Shown: one piece after another, positions 16,597 to 25,173 of the stretch
How positions within the stretch are numbered: the stretch's first letter is position 1
Layout: each line of letters starts with the position of its first letter
NCBI RefSeq assembly: GCF_000147715.2
Contig: NC_017934.1
Span: forward strand, 1,054,001-1,118,000
Reading direction: 5' to 3'
DNA length: 64,000 nt
Origin: Mesotoga prima MesG1.Ag.4.2
GTDB lineage: Bacteria > Thermotogota > Thermotogae > Petrotogales > Kosmotogaceae
Notes under the pieces: model-generated
The model's input: only the letters and a program-made list of their open reading frames with translations
Told to the model about the DNA's origin: nothing
Database searches by the model: none
Made by a program: the position numbers and the translations under genes

Positions 16597-17649
16597 TCAC
16601 TGAATCTTTCCAACTACATTGTTTACGAACCAGTCCATGCTAAGAAGCTCTGCGTCAGTTGGTCTTTCGCCTTCAGCATACCTTAGAGCTCCTGACTGAT
16701 CGTAGACTGGACCGTCAAACGGGTGGAACAGACCCTGAACTATTGCTTCTCTCATGGTCATCACGAGTTTTGCCACACCATCTGGAACAAGATCGGATAC
16801 AAAGATGTCGACAACACCTTCTTTGATCCCTCCCCAGTACTGTTCATTGGTCCAGGTTCCGTCCATGACATTTCTGACTACATATTCATAAAATGGACCC
16901 CAGTCCCAAACGGGGGCTGCGAGGAAAGCATTTGGCGCGAAGGCACTCATGTCACTGTTGTATCCTATTGAAAAGACACCTCTATCTTCTGCTGCCTGCT
17001 GGGGAGCCGGTGAATCCTGATGCTGTGTTATCAAGTCTGCACCAATATCCAGAAGTGATTCCGCTGCCTCTTTCTCTCTTGCCGGATCAAACCAGGTGTT
17101 GGACCAGACTACATGGACCTTTACCTCGGGGTTAACGTACTGGACACCCATCGCAAAGGCGTTAATTCCACGTATTACCTCAGGTATTGGATAGGCGGCG
17201 ACGTAACCAATAATGTTGGTTTTCGTCATTGCTCCTGCGATCAGACCGCTAAGGAATCTCGGCTCATACATTCTTCCAAAATAGGTGCCGAGATTATCGG
17301 TGGTCATGTAACCTGAACAATGCATAAACGTTGAATTCGGGAAGGCCTGTGATACCTTTACCATACTGTCCATGTAGCCGAAGCTGGTCCCGAAGATGAG
17401 GTCGTATCCTCTTTGGGCATAACCTCTAAATACAACTTCCGCCTCAGCTCCTTCAGGTACGCTCTCAATGAAATCAGTAACGATTTGATCGCCGAAGACT
17501 CTTTCCAGGTGTAGTCTACCCTCGTTATGCATTGTGCTCCAGCCACCATCGCCCACCGGTGCAACATAAATGAAGGCTACTTTTAGTGGTGCTGCCAGAA
17601 GAGCTGCAGCAATCAGAATCATTGAGAAAAACAGGAAGATCTTCCTCAC
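16597..17649 (-). CDS. BMP-family (BmpA/TmpC-like) ABC transporter substrate-binding protein
   Basis: A 350-residue exported binding protein. Residues 1-20 form a signal peptide; the mature N-terminus has KVAFIYVAPVGDGGWS, the hallmark of the family that binds nucleosides such as guanosine or inosine. DLITQHQDSPAPQQAAED and GYNSDMSAFAP in the middle are ligand-site segments. Two starts are possible: GTG at 17649, 8 bases from GGGGG, or ATG at 17655, only 2 bases from it; spacing favours the GTG. No lipobox Cys is seen, so it is probably a soluble periplasmic protein held by the toga. First gene of the four-gene importer. Confidence 0.9.
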   Translation of the reverse strand: MRKIFLFFSMILIAAALLAAPLKVAFIYVAPVGDGGWSTMHNEGRLHLERVFGDQIVTDFIESVPEGAEAEVVFRGYAQRGYDLIFGTSFGYMDSMVKVSQAFPNSTFMHCSGYMTTDNLGTYFGRMYEPRFLSGLIAGAMTKTNIIGYVAAYPIPEVIRGINAFAMGVQYVNPEVKVHVVWSNTWFDPAREKEAAESLLDIGADLITQHQDSPAPQQAAEDRGVFSIGYNSDMSAFAPNAFLAAPVWDWGPFYEYVVRNVMDGTWTNEQYWGGIKEGVVDIFVSDLVPDGVAKLVMTMREAIVQGLFHPFDGPVYDQSGALRYAEGERPTDAELLSMDWFVNNVVGKIQ

Positions 17650-17694
17650 TGTCATTACCCCCTTTGTAGTGGAATAGGTTATCCTGACGTAGAA

Positions 17695-17723
17695 ATTATA
17701 CATTTATGAGCTTGCCAATCCAA
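17695..17723 (-). promoter_or_regulatory. Predicted promoter of the BMP/Nup-type operon
   Basis: Minus strand: -35 TTGGAT (17723-17718), 17-base spacer, perfect -10 TATAAT (17700-17695), about 46 bases before the start codon. Confidence 0.7.
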
Positions 17724-17893
17724 ATTTAAAGAGACGACCAAACTAGAAAACGACTGGGTGTATAAACTCATTAGAACAGCTTTTGGCAACATTTGAGCCA
17801 TCCTTCTTATTAAGTTAATTTTAGAGTTCGCTGCATAGTGGTAAAATATGATGAAAGAAGTGTTGATATTGATACAGCTGAAGGAGGGTAACT

Positions 17894-18379
17894 ATGATTA
17901 CAGCTAGAATGGAAAAGGAAATCAATAACCAGATAAAGGCGGAATTCGAATCTGCATTTATCTACATGAGCATGGCTGCCTGGTCTCACAAGAATGGATA
18001 CTTTGGGGCCGAGAACTTCATGTGGAAGCAGGCAAAAGAGGAAGAAGAGCACGCGATGAAGTTTATACAGTATCTTAAAGACGTCGATGCAACTGCGGAG
18101 ATCCCGGGCATTGAAAAACCAAACGGAGAATACGAGTCTTTGCTGGACGTTTTTGAAAAGGGGTTGGAGCATGAGAAGTACATTACTTCCAGGATCCACA
18201 ACCTTGTGAAAATCTCCGAAGAAGAGGGGGATTACGCAACGAACGACTTCATCCAGTGGTATGTTACCGAGCAAGTCGAAGAGGAAAGGAATTTCAGAGA
18301 TGTTGTGAAAAGACTGAAGATGGTTGGAAATCAAGCCAACGGGATCTTCATGATTGATTCTCAACTTGGCGAAAGATAA
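17894..18379 (+). CDS. ftnA: Ferritin (iron-storage protein)
   Basis: A 161-residue four-helix ferritin. The dinuclear ferroxidase ligands are at the standard positions: Glu17, Glu50, His53, Glu94, Gln127 and Glu130. It has no Met in the position that would bind heme in bacterioferritin, so it is the non-heme type. Twenty-four subunits form a shell that oxidises and stores iron and removes peroxide-reactive Fe2+. The SD AAGGAGGG is 6 bases from the ATG, TAAAAT at 17842-17847 may be the -10 box, and a strong terminator follows, so it is a single-gene unit. Confidence 0.95.
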   Translation: MITARMEKEINNQIKAEFESAFIYMSMAAWSHKNGYFGAENFMWKQAKEEEEHAMKFIQYLKDVDATAEIPGIEKPNGEYESLLDVFEKGLEHEKYITSRIHNLVKISEEEGDYATNDFIQWYVTEQVEEERNFRDVVKRLKMVGNQANGIFMIDSQLGER

Positions 18380-18385
18380 TCTTGT

Positions 18386-18416
18386 GCGGGATGACCTGTC
18401 ATCCCGCTTTCCTTTC
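18386..18416 (+). terminator. Rho-independent terminator after ferritin
   Basis: GCGGGATGA, loop CCTG, TCATCCCGC, then TTTCCTTTCT. Nine perfect stem pairs, 6 bases after the stop. Confidence 0.9.
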
Positions 18417-18456
18417 TGTCGAGATTCTTGTTCTCGGACCTGAGAGGGTGATTTAG

Positions 18457-20187
18457 ATGAGAAAGCTTCTTGCTTTGATACTTACCGTTTCCGTTCTGAC
18501 AATGGCTATGGCTTCTTATTTTCACCTTACGATTCTCCACACCTCCTTTGTTCCCGCTAATACTGCTCCCTTTGATTATTCCTCTGGGAAGAGCGAAGAC
18601 GTCTTTCCGGCAAGACTGGCTGTTTTTGTCAATCAGATGAGACTTTTCAATCCAAACACGTTGTTTATAGATACTGGAAATTTGATTCGGGGAACGCCTC
18701 TCTCTTACTATTCGGCTAAAATAGATTACTGCAATTTGAATCCATTTGTTGAGGCGATGAACGCTATCGGTCTCAACGCATCACTCATCGGGAGTGAAGA
18801 GTTCATTTATGGACCAGGTTTCCTTGAAGAAGCTATTTCGGCTTCTGAGTTTCCTCTTCTCTCGGCAAATATCGTCTTTAAATCTTCAGGAGAACCGGTT
18901 TTCTCGCCCTTTGAAGTCGTCGAGATAGAAGACGATGGCGAGAAGCTAAGAGTTGGCATCGTTGGTCTTGTGACGGAAGTTATTCCGCCCTGGCAAGAGG
19001 CCGAGTTTTTTGCCGGTCTATCCTTCGTTGACCCTGTCGATGCGGCTGGTGATTATCTCGGCAAGCTTAGAGAAGAGGTAGACGTTTTGGTTCTGGCATA
19101 TCGTGGGAGTAATGAAGAAGCCCATGAGATTATGAAGGCTCTTAGGGAAATAGATGTATTTTTGAAAGGCCCACAACTTACAACTAAATCGGCAATCGTT
19201 GATGGGGTTGTGATCTCTGGGCCCGGATATATAGACGAATCCGTGAGTAAGATCGATATCTATCTAGAAAAGACGGGTGAAGACTGGAAGATTTATGATA
19301 GATCGGTTGATGAGATTTCGATGTCTGGGTTCCTTCCTGACGAATCCGTTGTTGAGATCTTTAGAGGTTATAATGATCAAATCCAGAAGCTTCTGGATAC
19401 AAGAGTTGGTTTTGCAGTCGGTGATTTCTATGTTGAAGATGCTCTTGAAGCGAGACTTCGAGACAACCCTCTTGCCGAGTTCATTAACAGAGTGCAGATG
19501 GAAGTAACGGGAGCCAAGATTTCATGTACCTCGATTTTCGATCATGCGACAACCGGTTGGAAAACCGGACCGATAACCATTGGCGAGATCTACGAGGTTT
19601 ATCCTGTTCCAAGCACGCTCAAAGTTCTTGAGCTAACCGGCGAAGACATCAAAGAAGCCCTTGAATTCAATGCAGAACGCTTCGTTACCGATGATGGATT
19701 GCTTACTTTGGACCATTGGTCTGTTGATGATTATTCGAATTACGATATGTGGGAGGGAATTGAATACATAATCGCCATAGACAGGCCGGTCGGCGAAAGA
19801 GTCCTCAGTGTCTGGCATAATGGTAAACCGCTTGATATGGCAGAGACTTATGAAGTCTCTATGAGCAGTTTTCGTGCGGGAGGCGGCGGTTACAGCATGT
19901 TCGAGAATAAGCCGGTTGTAAGGGATGTGAAGCTTCAGATCTTTGAGATAATTACGGATTTCGTTCAGGAGAGATTTGCCATTAGTCCCCAGGTTGACAA
20001 CAACTGGTCGGTAGGAACAGGGTTCATTCACACGGTTGGATGGAACGAAACATTGAGATCAATTTCAGAGATGTATGACATCGAGGATTCTGAAATCATG
20101 AAATATAATCCCGATCTAGTAGGAGTTAAAAGCATTCCCGCAGGTTCGGAACTGATAGTTTACAGACCCTTTTTTCAAGACAAGTAA
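18457..20187 (+). CDS. 5'-nucleotidase/UshA-fold protein with degenerate metal site and C-terminal LysM
   Basis: A 576-residue exported protein (signal peptide about 1-20). The fold order is that of UshA: a metallophosphatase domain to about residue 280, a 5_nucleotid_C domain (about 310-520; NPLAEFINRVQ, TIGEIYEVYPV, SSFRAGGGGYSMF) and a LysM domain at the end (HTVGWNETLRSISEMYDI). The metal ligands are gone: the usual N-D-x-H reads HTSFVPAN, D-x-G-D reads DTGN, G-N-H-E-F-D reads GSEEFIYG, and the later G-G-H-x-H reads LKGPQLT. Hence it is probably not a working nucleotidase, but a binding or structural protein. LysM suggests contact with peptidoglycan. It is a single gene starting behind the ferritin terminator. 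Confidence 0.8.
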   Translation: MRKLLALILTVSVLTMAMASYFHLTILHTSFVPANTAPFDYSSGKSEDVFPARLAVFVNQMRLFNPNTLFIDTGNLIRGTPLSYYSAKIDYCNLNPFVEAMNAIGLNASLIGSEEFIYGPGFLEEAISASEFPLLSANIVFKSSGEPVFSPFEVVEIEDDGEKLRVGIVGLVTEVIPPWQEAEFFAGLSFVDPVDAAGDYLGKLREEVDVLVLAYRGSNEEAHEIMKALREIDVFLKGPQLTTKSAIVDGVVISGPGYIDESVSKIDIYLEKTGEDWKIYDRSVDEISMSGFLPDESVVEIFRGYNDQIQKLLDTRVGFAVGDFYVEDALEARLRDNPLAEFINRVQMEVTGAKISCTSIFDHATTGWKTGPITIGEIYEVYPVPSTLKVLELTGEDIKEALEFNAERFVTDDGLLTLDHWSVDDYSNYDMWEGIEYIIAIDRPVGERVLSVWHNGKPLDMAETYEVSMSSFRAGGGGYSMFENKPVVRDVKLQIFEIITDFVQERFAISPQVDNNWSVGTGFIHTVGWNETLRSISEMYDIEDSEIMKYNPDLVGVKSIPAGSELIVYRPFFQDK

Positions 20188-20249
20188 AATACCGGTAACT
20201 TCGACCCCTAATTCTGATATTTACTAACACAACTGTTTATCCACGATCT

Positions 20250-21110
20250 CTATTCGACATCTTTGAGAAACCTACGAACGGCCTCGATGTATTCCTTGGC
20301 TTTCTCAAGATGGTGTTCGTGAGATGCCCCTTCGAAGATCCTCATAGTTGCATTTGGAAATTTACTGCTGTAGTACCTGGTTGTTTCCGGTGTAGCTTCA
20401 TCGAATTCACCGCAAGTCAATAGGACGGGTACGGTAATGTTTTCGAGATGAGGTGTACAGTCGAAGTCTTTCAAAACGCCTGTTACTGTGAATTCGCTTG
20501 GCCCGTACATGTAGTTGTAGACCTCTTCCCCCATGCCGGCGACTGCTTCCTTCATACATTGAGGCCATGGCTTTACTCGACATACATATTTCCCATAGAA
20601 CTCCGAAATTGCCGAGTGATAACTCTCTCCATTGAAGTTACCGATTGATTCGGCCCTTTTGATAGCGGATTGTGAATGATCAGACAAGGTCTCAACCAGT
20701 TTTCTAGCATCGCTTTCAAATCTCGTGATGCTCATTGCCGGTCCCGACAGAACAAGACTTTCGACGAAACTGGGGTACTTGACGGAATATTCGCAGGCTA
20801 GAATAGTTCCCCAGGACTGGCCGAGAAGATGAATTGTCGAAAACCCTAACTCTTTTCTCAGACACTCGATTTCTTCCACGAAGCGATCAACTCTCCAGAG
20901 CGACCTATCCGATGGACGCTCTGATCTACCGCAACCCAGTTGGTCGTAGAAGACAACGGGCCTCTCATCTGAAAGCGCACTTATCGTCTCAAGGTAGTTG
21001 TGCGGAACACCAGGACCCCCATGAATCGTAATGAAAGGTTTCATCTTACTGTATCTACCTTGCACTTCATACCAGATTCGTCCGCCAGGAACGGTTACAT
21101 ATCCTTCCAC
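20250..21110 (-). CDS. pip: Proline iminopeptidase-like alpha/beta hydrolase (peptidase family S33)
   Basis: A 286-residue cytoplasmic hydrolase. HGGPG (oxyanion region, about residue 31), nucleophile GQSWGT (Ser99), Asp237 in GEFDEATP and His264 in SHEHHLE make the triad. DQLGCGRSERP is typical of prolyl aminopeptidases, which remove N-terminal proline. The GTG at 21110 is chosen because AGGAGG lies 7 bases before it; a TTG frame extends further upstream but would include the SD. It stands alone on the minus strand. No signal peptide is seen. Related esterases and amino-acid amidases cannot be excluded. Confidence 0.85.
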   Translation of the reverse strand: MEGYVTVPGGRIWYEVQGRYSKMKPFITIHGGPGVPHNYLETISALSDERPVVFYDQLGCGRSERPSDRSLWRVDRFVEEIECLRKELGFSTIHLLGQSWGTILACEYSVKYPSFVESLVLSGPAMSITRFESDARKLVETLSDHSQSAIKRAESIGNFNGESYHSAISEFYGKYVCRVKPWPQCMKEAVAGMGEEVYNYMYGPSEFTVTGVLKDFDCTPHLENITVPVLLTCGEFDEATPETTRYYSSKFPNATMRIFEGASHEHHLEKAKEYIEAVRRFLKDVE

Positions 21111-21545
21111 ACCTTCGCCTCCTTGAAACAAAAGTTCAGAACATTGCTCAGGATCAAACGCCAGTCGCGATTATTTGGTAATCCAGTTCTCTCGAACTAC
21201 AAAAGCACAACAAGCAGTGCTAAACACCGACATACAAGCCTATATTTCATGCATTCGATTTTCAAAAGAAGTATATCATCTGAGAGAAATCAATCTTCGA
21301 ACTGAAGCGAAAAAGAAAACGCTGAATAATTTCTTGCCGAAAACAAATAATATCTTCAGAAAGAGTACAAAATAACCAGAAAGAGAGACAATGAAACCAA
21401 AATTCGACCGAAGTCTTCCATAATCGTCTCAAGTCAAATGTGATGAGTCTATAATGGAATTTATCTGCAGCCCATGGAACTGTATAATTGTTTTGGTTTT
21501 CGATTCAGATTTCGCAACTCAGATTCAAAAAAGGGAGGAAGAACT
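21111..21545. other. Divergent intergenic region between peptidase and sugar operon
   Basis: This 435-base AT-rich gap must hold the promoters of both flanking genes. Two perfect TATAAT boxes are seen on the plus strand (21450-21455, 21483-21488). No tRNA, riboswitch or palindromic repeat was recognised. Confidence 0.4.
21450..21488 (+). promoter_or_regulatory. Two TATAAT -10 boxes for the sugar ABC operon
   Basis: TATAAT occurs at 21450-21455 and again at 21483-21488. Neither has a good -35 box (TCTCAA and TTTATC at 17-base spacing), which suggests activator-dependent or weak basal expression. Confidence 0.4.
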
Positions 21546-22553
21546 ATGAGACATGTAAGGCGTTCGGTGATGCTTCTGGTCATTCTCGCTATTGTCCTGG
21601 GAGGAGAAGCTCTTCTTGCAGGATTGACGTATGGTTATGTAACACCGGGACCGGACACTTGGTACCGGAAAGATGTTGAAGGCTTCGAGTATGCAGCAAG
21701 TCTAGTAGGCGCGCAAGTTGTTGTACTAAACTCCGACTACGATACAGAGAAGGAGATTACCAATATAAACACACTCATCAATATGGGTGTCGATGGAATG
21801 TGTGTTTTCTCTTTCAATCCTAACGGAGCTTTCATTGCTGCCAGGGAAGCCGCGAGAGCAGGAATACCTTTAGTTGTGACTGATAATGTGGGTCAGGTCC
21901 TCCAGTCAGATGATGATATTGTTGCGTGTATTGACTTCGACTGGGAAGGAATGGGAGTGAACATTGCAAACTACATTGCTGAGAATTACCCGGGCGAGAA
22001 TATTGCGTGCATAATGGGTCTCTTCGAACACGTTCCGGTGCAAATGTTCAGAAACACTTTTGAACCAAAGGTCAAAGAACTTGGCAAGAATGAAATTGTT
22101 GCAATCAGGGACGGGCAGTACACTCCAACGGTTGCAGTCGATCAGGCCCAGGATTTGATAGAGTCCGGCTACGAATTCTCTAACCTCTTTATCTTCAACG
22201 AAGAGATGGCGGCGGCAGTAGTTAGAATGCTAAAGACAAGAGGCCTTCTCAACAACCCGATCAGAGTAATAACCACAAACGGTGCTCCGTACGGAATAGA
22301 GCTGATCAAAGAAGGAAGCATCGATTACTCGATCTCGACTTCACCGGGATGGGAAGGATTTGTTTCATTCCTCGCTCTTCATGCATATACGCAGGGAGTG
22401 ATAACGGATCTGAACCAGCAGATTCTCCTTCCAAATACGCCGATAACCCCCGAGACTATCGATGACAAGACCAAGGTAGTTCCATGGGATATCGACCCAG
22501 TCTGGATCGATCTGACAAGAGAGTATTTCCCGCAGTACAATTCACTCTATTAA
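21546..22553 (+). CDS. Ribose-type sugar ABC transporter substrate-binding protein
   Basis: A 335-residue exported binding protein of the Peripla_BP_4/RbsB class. The start at 21546 follows GGGAGG by about 8 bases; an in-frame ATG at 21474 would add 24 residues that lack signal-peptide character and span the second -10 box. Residues 1-24 are the signal peptide. The mature part begins LTYGYVTPGPDTWYRKD, and IPLVVTDNVG and ITTNGAPYGIELIKEG are sugar-site segments. First gene of an operon with ATPase, permease and two isomerases, so the ligand is likely a pentose, ketohexose or polyol. Confidence 0.9.
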   Translation: MRHVRRSVMLLVILAIVLGGEALLAGLTYGYVTPGPDTWYRKDVEGFEYAASLVGAQVVVLNSDYDTEKEITNINTLINMGVDGMCVFSFNPNGAFIAAREAARAGIPLVVTDNVGQVLQSDDDIVACIDFDWEGMGVNIANYIAENYPGENIACIMGLFEHVPVQMFRNTFEPKVKELGKNEIVAIRDGQYTPTVAVDQAQDLIESGYEFSNLFIFNEEMAAAVVRMLKTRGLLNNPIRVITTNGAPYGIELIKEGSIDYSISTSPGWEGFVSFLALHAYTQGVITDLNQQILLPNTPITPETIDDKTKVVPWDIDPVWIDLTREYFPQYNSLY

Positions 22554-22570
22554 TTACGAAGATCAATAAG

Positions 22571-22606
22571 AGGGGATGAGAGTGGGAGCTCTTCATCCCC
22601 TTTCTG
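22571..22606 (+). terminator. Intercistronic hairpin after the sugar-binding protein
   Basis: AGGGGATGA pairs perfectly with TCATCCCCT, with an inner GAG/CTC, followed by a short T run (TTTCT). It probably lowers expression of the downstream transporter genes relative to the binding protein. Confidence 0.6.
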
Positions 22607-22633
22607 TTAATTCCATGGTAAAGGTGAGAAAAT

Positions 22634-24124
22634 ATGCAGAGTGAAGCGTTAGTGGAAATGGAAGATGTCACGAAAGTATACGGGATGCACAGAGCGCTTG
22701 ATGAAGTGTCATTCGATCTCTTCCCGGGAGAAGTCCATTGCCTTGTCGGAGAAAACGGTGCCGGGAAATCAACATTGATTAAAATCCTCTCAGGAGCAAT
22801 CTCGCCAGAGGCAGGTATCATCAAAATCGACGGCAAGGTAGTTGAAGAGCTAAACCCGCGTCAATCTATAGAAATGGGAATTGCTACAATATATCAGGAT
22901 GCCGAACTTGTAGACTCCCTGACCGTTGCTGATAACGTCTATCTCGGTAATGAAATCACCGGAAGAATACCTTTTGTAATCGACAGTAAAAGTCAGATGA
23001 AAAAAGTAAACGAGATCATAGCGGCGTTGAAAATGCATCTGCCAACTGGCGCTCTTGTTGAAGAACTCTCCGCCTCTCAGAAGCAGATGCTTCAAATAGT
23101 TAAGGCCCTGTATAGAGATGCAAGGGTTTTAATAATGGACGAACCAACCAGTTCCCTGGGAATGGATGAAACCAAGGCCCTAATGAATATTGTAAGGAAT
23201 CTGAGAGAACGGGGAATCGGGATAATCTATATATCTCATTACCTTGAAGAGATCTTCGAAATCGGCGATAGAGTAACAGTTCTCAAGGATGGAAAGAGCA
23301 TGGGAACCTCCTCGCTAGAAAGCGTAACTGTGGAAGAGATTATCAGAAAAATGGTTGGAAGGGACGCGTCGCTTTTCTATACTAGAAGAAAAGTCGATAT
23401 TGGAGAAGTTTCACTAGAAGTTAAGAACATCAGCAGATGGGGAATCGTCAATGATGTGAGCTTCGATGTGCGAAAAGGAGAGGTATTCGGTATAGGTGGC
23501 CTTGTGGGATCGGGAAGAAGTGAACTCGTTAACATTCTTTTTGGAGCGGACAAAGCAGACTCAGGGGAGATTCTACTTAACGGGAAGAAGCTCAGAATCA
23601 GGTCTCCACAAGATGCTATAAGACAGGGAATTGCTCTCATAACTGAAGACAGGAAGAAGTTGGCAATGCTTGGAGGAAGGGATGTTGTGGAGAACACAGC
23701 CTTGGTGCACAGTGAGAATTTCAGAGGCTTCCTTCTCAATTTGAAGGAGGAGGAAGATGTAACGGATGAGATTGTCAACAAGCTTTCGGTTGCAGTCCAA
23801 GACAGATCGCAGAAGATTGAAGAGCTTTCGGGTGGAAATCAGCAGAAGGTGATTATTGGTCGCTGGTTGATAGACGATTCGGATGTCTACATATTTGATG
23901 AACCAACTAAGGGCGTTGATATTGGAGCAAGAGAGCAGATTTATGAATTGATTGTTGAGCTTGCAGAACGGGGCAAATGCATTATCATGATCTCCTCCGA
24001 TATGCCCGAACTTCTGTCTATGAGTGACAGAATAGGCGTAATGAAAAACGGAAGAATGGTAGAGATCGTAAAGAACGATAATATTGAAGAAGAAGATATG
24101 ATAAGGCGCTTCATAGGAGTTTAG
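22634..24124 (+). CDS. Sugar ABC transporter ATPase with two nucleotide-binding domains (RbsA/MglA-like)
   Basis: A 496-residue tandem ATPase. Domain one: GENGAGKST, a divergent signature LSASQKQML, and IMDEPTSSLGMDE. Domain two: degenerate P-loop GGLVGSGRSELVN, full signature LSGGNQQKVIIGRWL and FDEPTKGVDIG. This arrangement is standard for CUT2-class monosaccharide importers. Start ATG 80 bases after the binding-protein gene, past the hairpin; the preceding AAGGTGAG is the likely ribosome site. Confidence 0.93.
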   Translation: MQSEALVEMEDVTKVYGMHRALDEVSFDLFPGEVHCLVGENGAGKSTLIKILSGAISPEAGIIKIDGKVVEELNPRQSIEMGIATIYQDAELVDSLTVADNVYLGNEITGRIPFVIDSKSQMKKVNEIIAALKMHLPTGALVEELSASQKQMLQIVKALYRDARVLIMDEPTSSLGMDETKALMNIVRNLRERGIGIIYISHYLEEIFEIGDRVTVLKDGKSMGTSSLESVTVEEIIRKMVGRDASLFYTRRKVDIGEVSLEVKNISRWGIVNDVSFDVRKGEVFGIGGLVGSGRSELVNILFGADKADSGEILLNGKKLRIRSPQDAIRQGIALITEDRKKLAMLGGRDVVENTALVHSENFRGFLLNLKEEEDVTDEIVNKLSVAVQDRSQKIEELSGGNQQKVIIGRWLIDDSDVYIFDEPTKGVDIGAREQIYELIVELAERGKCIIMISSDMPELLSMSDRIGVMKNGRMVEIVKNDNIEEEDMIRRFIGV

Positions 24125-24147
24125 ATCTCGCAGGAGGAATAAAAAGA

Positions 24148-25173
24148 ATGAGTAATAGCGACGTTTCATTTGAGGGAAGAAAGACTCTTACGAGAAAGAG
24201 AACCTCAATTCTGAAAAGCCAGTGGTTTTATCTTTTGGTTGCAGAAATTGTTATTGCTGTCATTACTGGATTGGTTAATCCAAGGTTTTTCTCGACGAGT
24301 AACATAATGAATGTTCTCGAACAGATAGCAGTTCTTGGCGTTGTTTCATCGGGAATGACGCTTCTGATAATCTCTGGGGAAATTGATATCTCTGTTGGAG
24401 CCAACATAGGGTTATCATCTGTAGTTATGGCAATGATTATAAAAGCCGGTCAGCCATATCTGATTGCCATAATTGCGGGCATTGCGCTAGCAGTTTTCAA
24501 TAGCCTTTTGGTGGGAATAACTGCGAGAGCTTTCAAAGCGCCATCTTTTATTACTTCTCTTGCATTTATAAGCGTCTTCCAAGGAGTAGCTCTTGCAATA
24601 ACCAAAGGTACCTTCCAGACAATCTATGGAAAATTCGAGTTCATTGGGACGTACAGGCTCTGGGAAATAGTCCCGTTGAGTTTTCTAATCAGTATAGCCG
24701 CCTACATCGTCATGCATTTCTTGCTTTCATACACAAAACTTGGAAGGCGCACTTACGCGGTTGGAAGCAATCCTTCAGCGGCATATCTTTCAGGTATTTC
24801 CGTCAACAAAGCCAAACTCAGCGCCTTTGCGTTGAATGGCTTGTTCATTGGAGTTGCTGCGATGGTTTTGCTTTCAAGAATTGGGGCGGCCCAACCTTCA
24901 ACCGGCACCGGTATTGAACTAAAGGCGATCGGCGCCGTTGTAATTGGGGGCACACCGCTCGCAGGAGGTAAAGGTAGAATAATTGGAACGTTCTTCGGTG
25001 TGCTTCTCATGGGTATCATTTCGAACTCTTTGAATATGCTACGCGTTAACCCTTACTTCCAGACTGTGACTTTTGGCCTACTGATCATCGCATCGCTTGC
25101 GGTAAGCGTTCTGAGTTCTTACAGGAAGAAGGAAAAGATAAAACCTCATTCCTCTAAGGAGGAGAACCGATGA
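24148..25173 (+). CDS. Sugar ABC transporter permease (RbsC-like)
   Basis: A 341-residue BPD_transp_2 permease with about 8-10 helices. SGEIDISVGANIGLSS near residue 90, GSNPSAAYLSGI near 205 and AIGAVVIGGTPLAGGKG near 260 are the conserved CUT2 permease segments. SD GGAGG 8-9 bases upstream; its end overlaps the next gene by 4 bases (ATGA). Confidence 0.93.
   Translation: MSNSDVSFEGRKTLTRKRTSILKSQWFYLLVAEIVIAVITGLVNPRFFSTSNIMNVLEQIAVLGVVSSGMTLLIISGEIDISVGANIGLSSVVMAMIIKAGQPYLIAIIAGIALAVFNSLLVGITARAFKAPSFITSLAFISVFQGVALAITKGTFQTIYGKFEFIGTYRLWEIVPLSFLISIAAYIVMHFLLSYTKLGRRTYAVGSNPSAAYLSGISVNKAKLSAFALNGLFIGVAAMVLLSRIGAAQPSTGTGIELKAIGAVVIGGTPLAGGKGRIIGTFFGVLLMGIISNSLNMLRVNPYFQTVTFGLLIIASLAVSVLSSYRKKEKIKPHSSKEENR

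Noticed and set aside
18457-20187. Calling the UshA-fold protein an active 5'-nucleotidase
   Set aside because: All the usual metal-binding motifs are altered, so only fold membership is supported.
21474-21545. Earlier start for the sugar-binding protein at ATG 21474
   Set aside because: It would place a soluble, aromatic-rich segment before the signal peptide and has no ribosome site, whereas 21546 follows GGGAGG.
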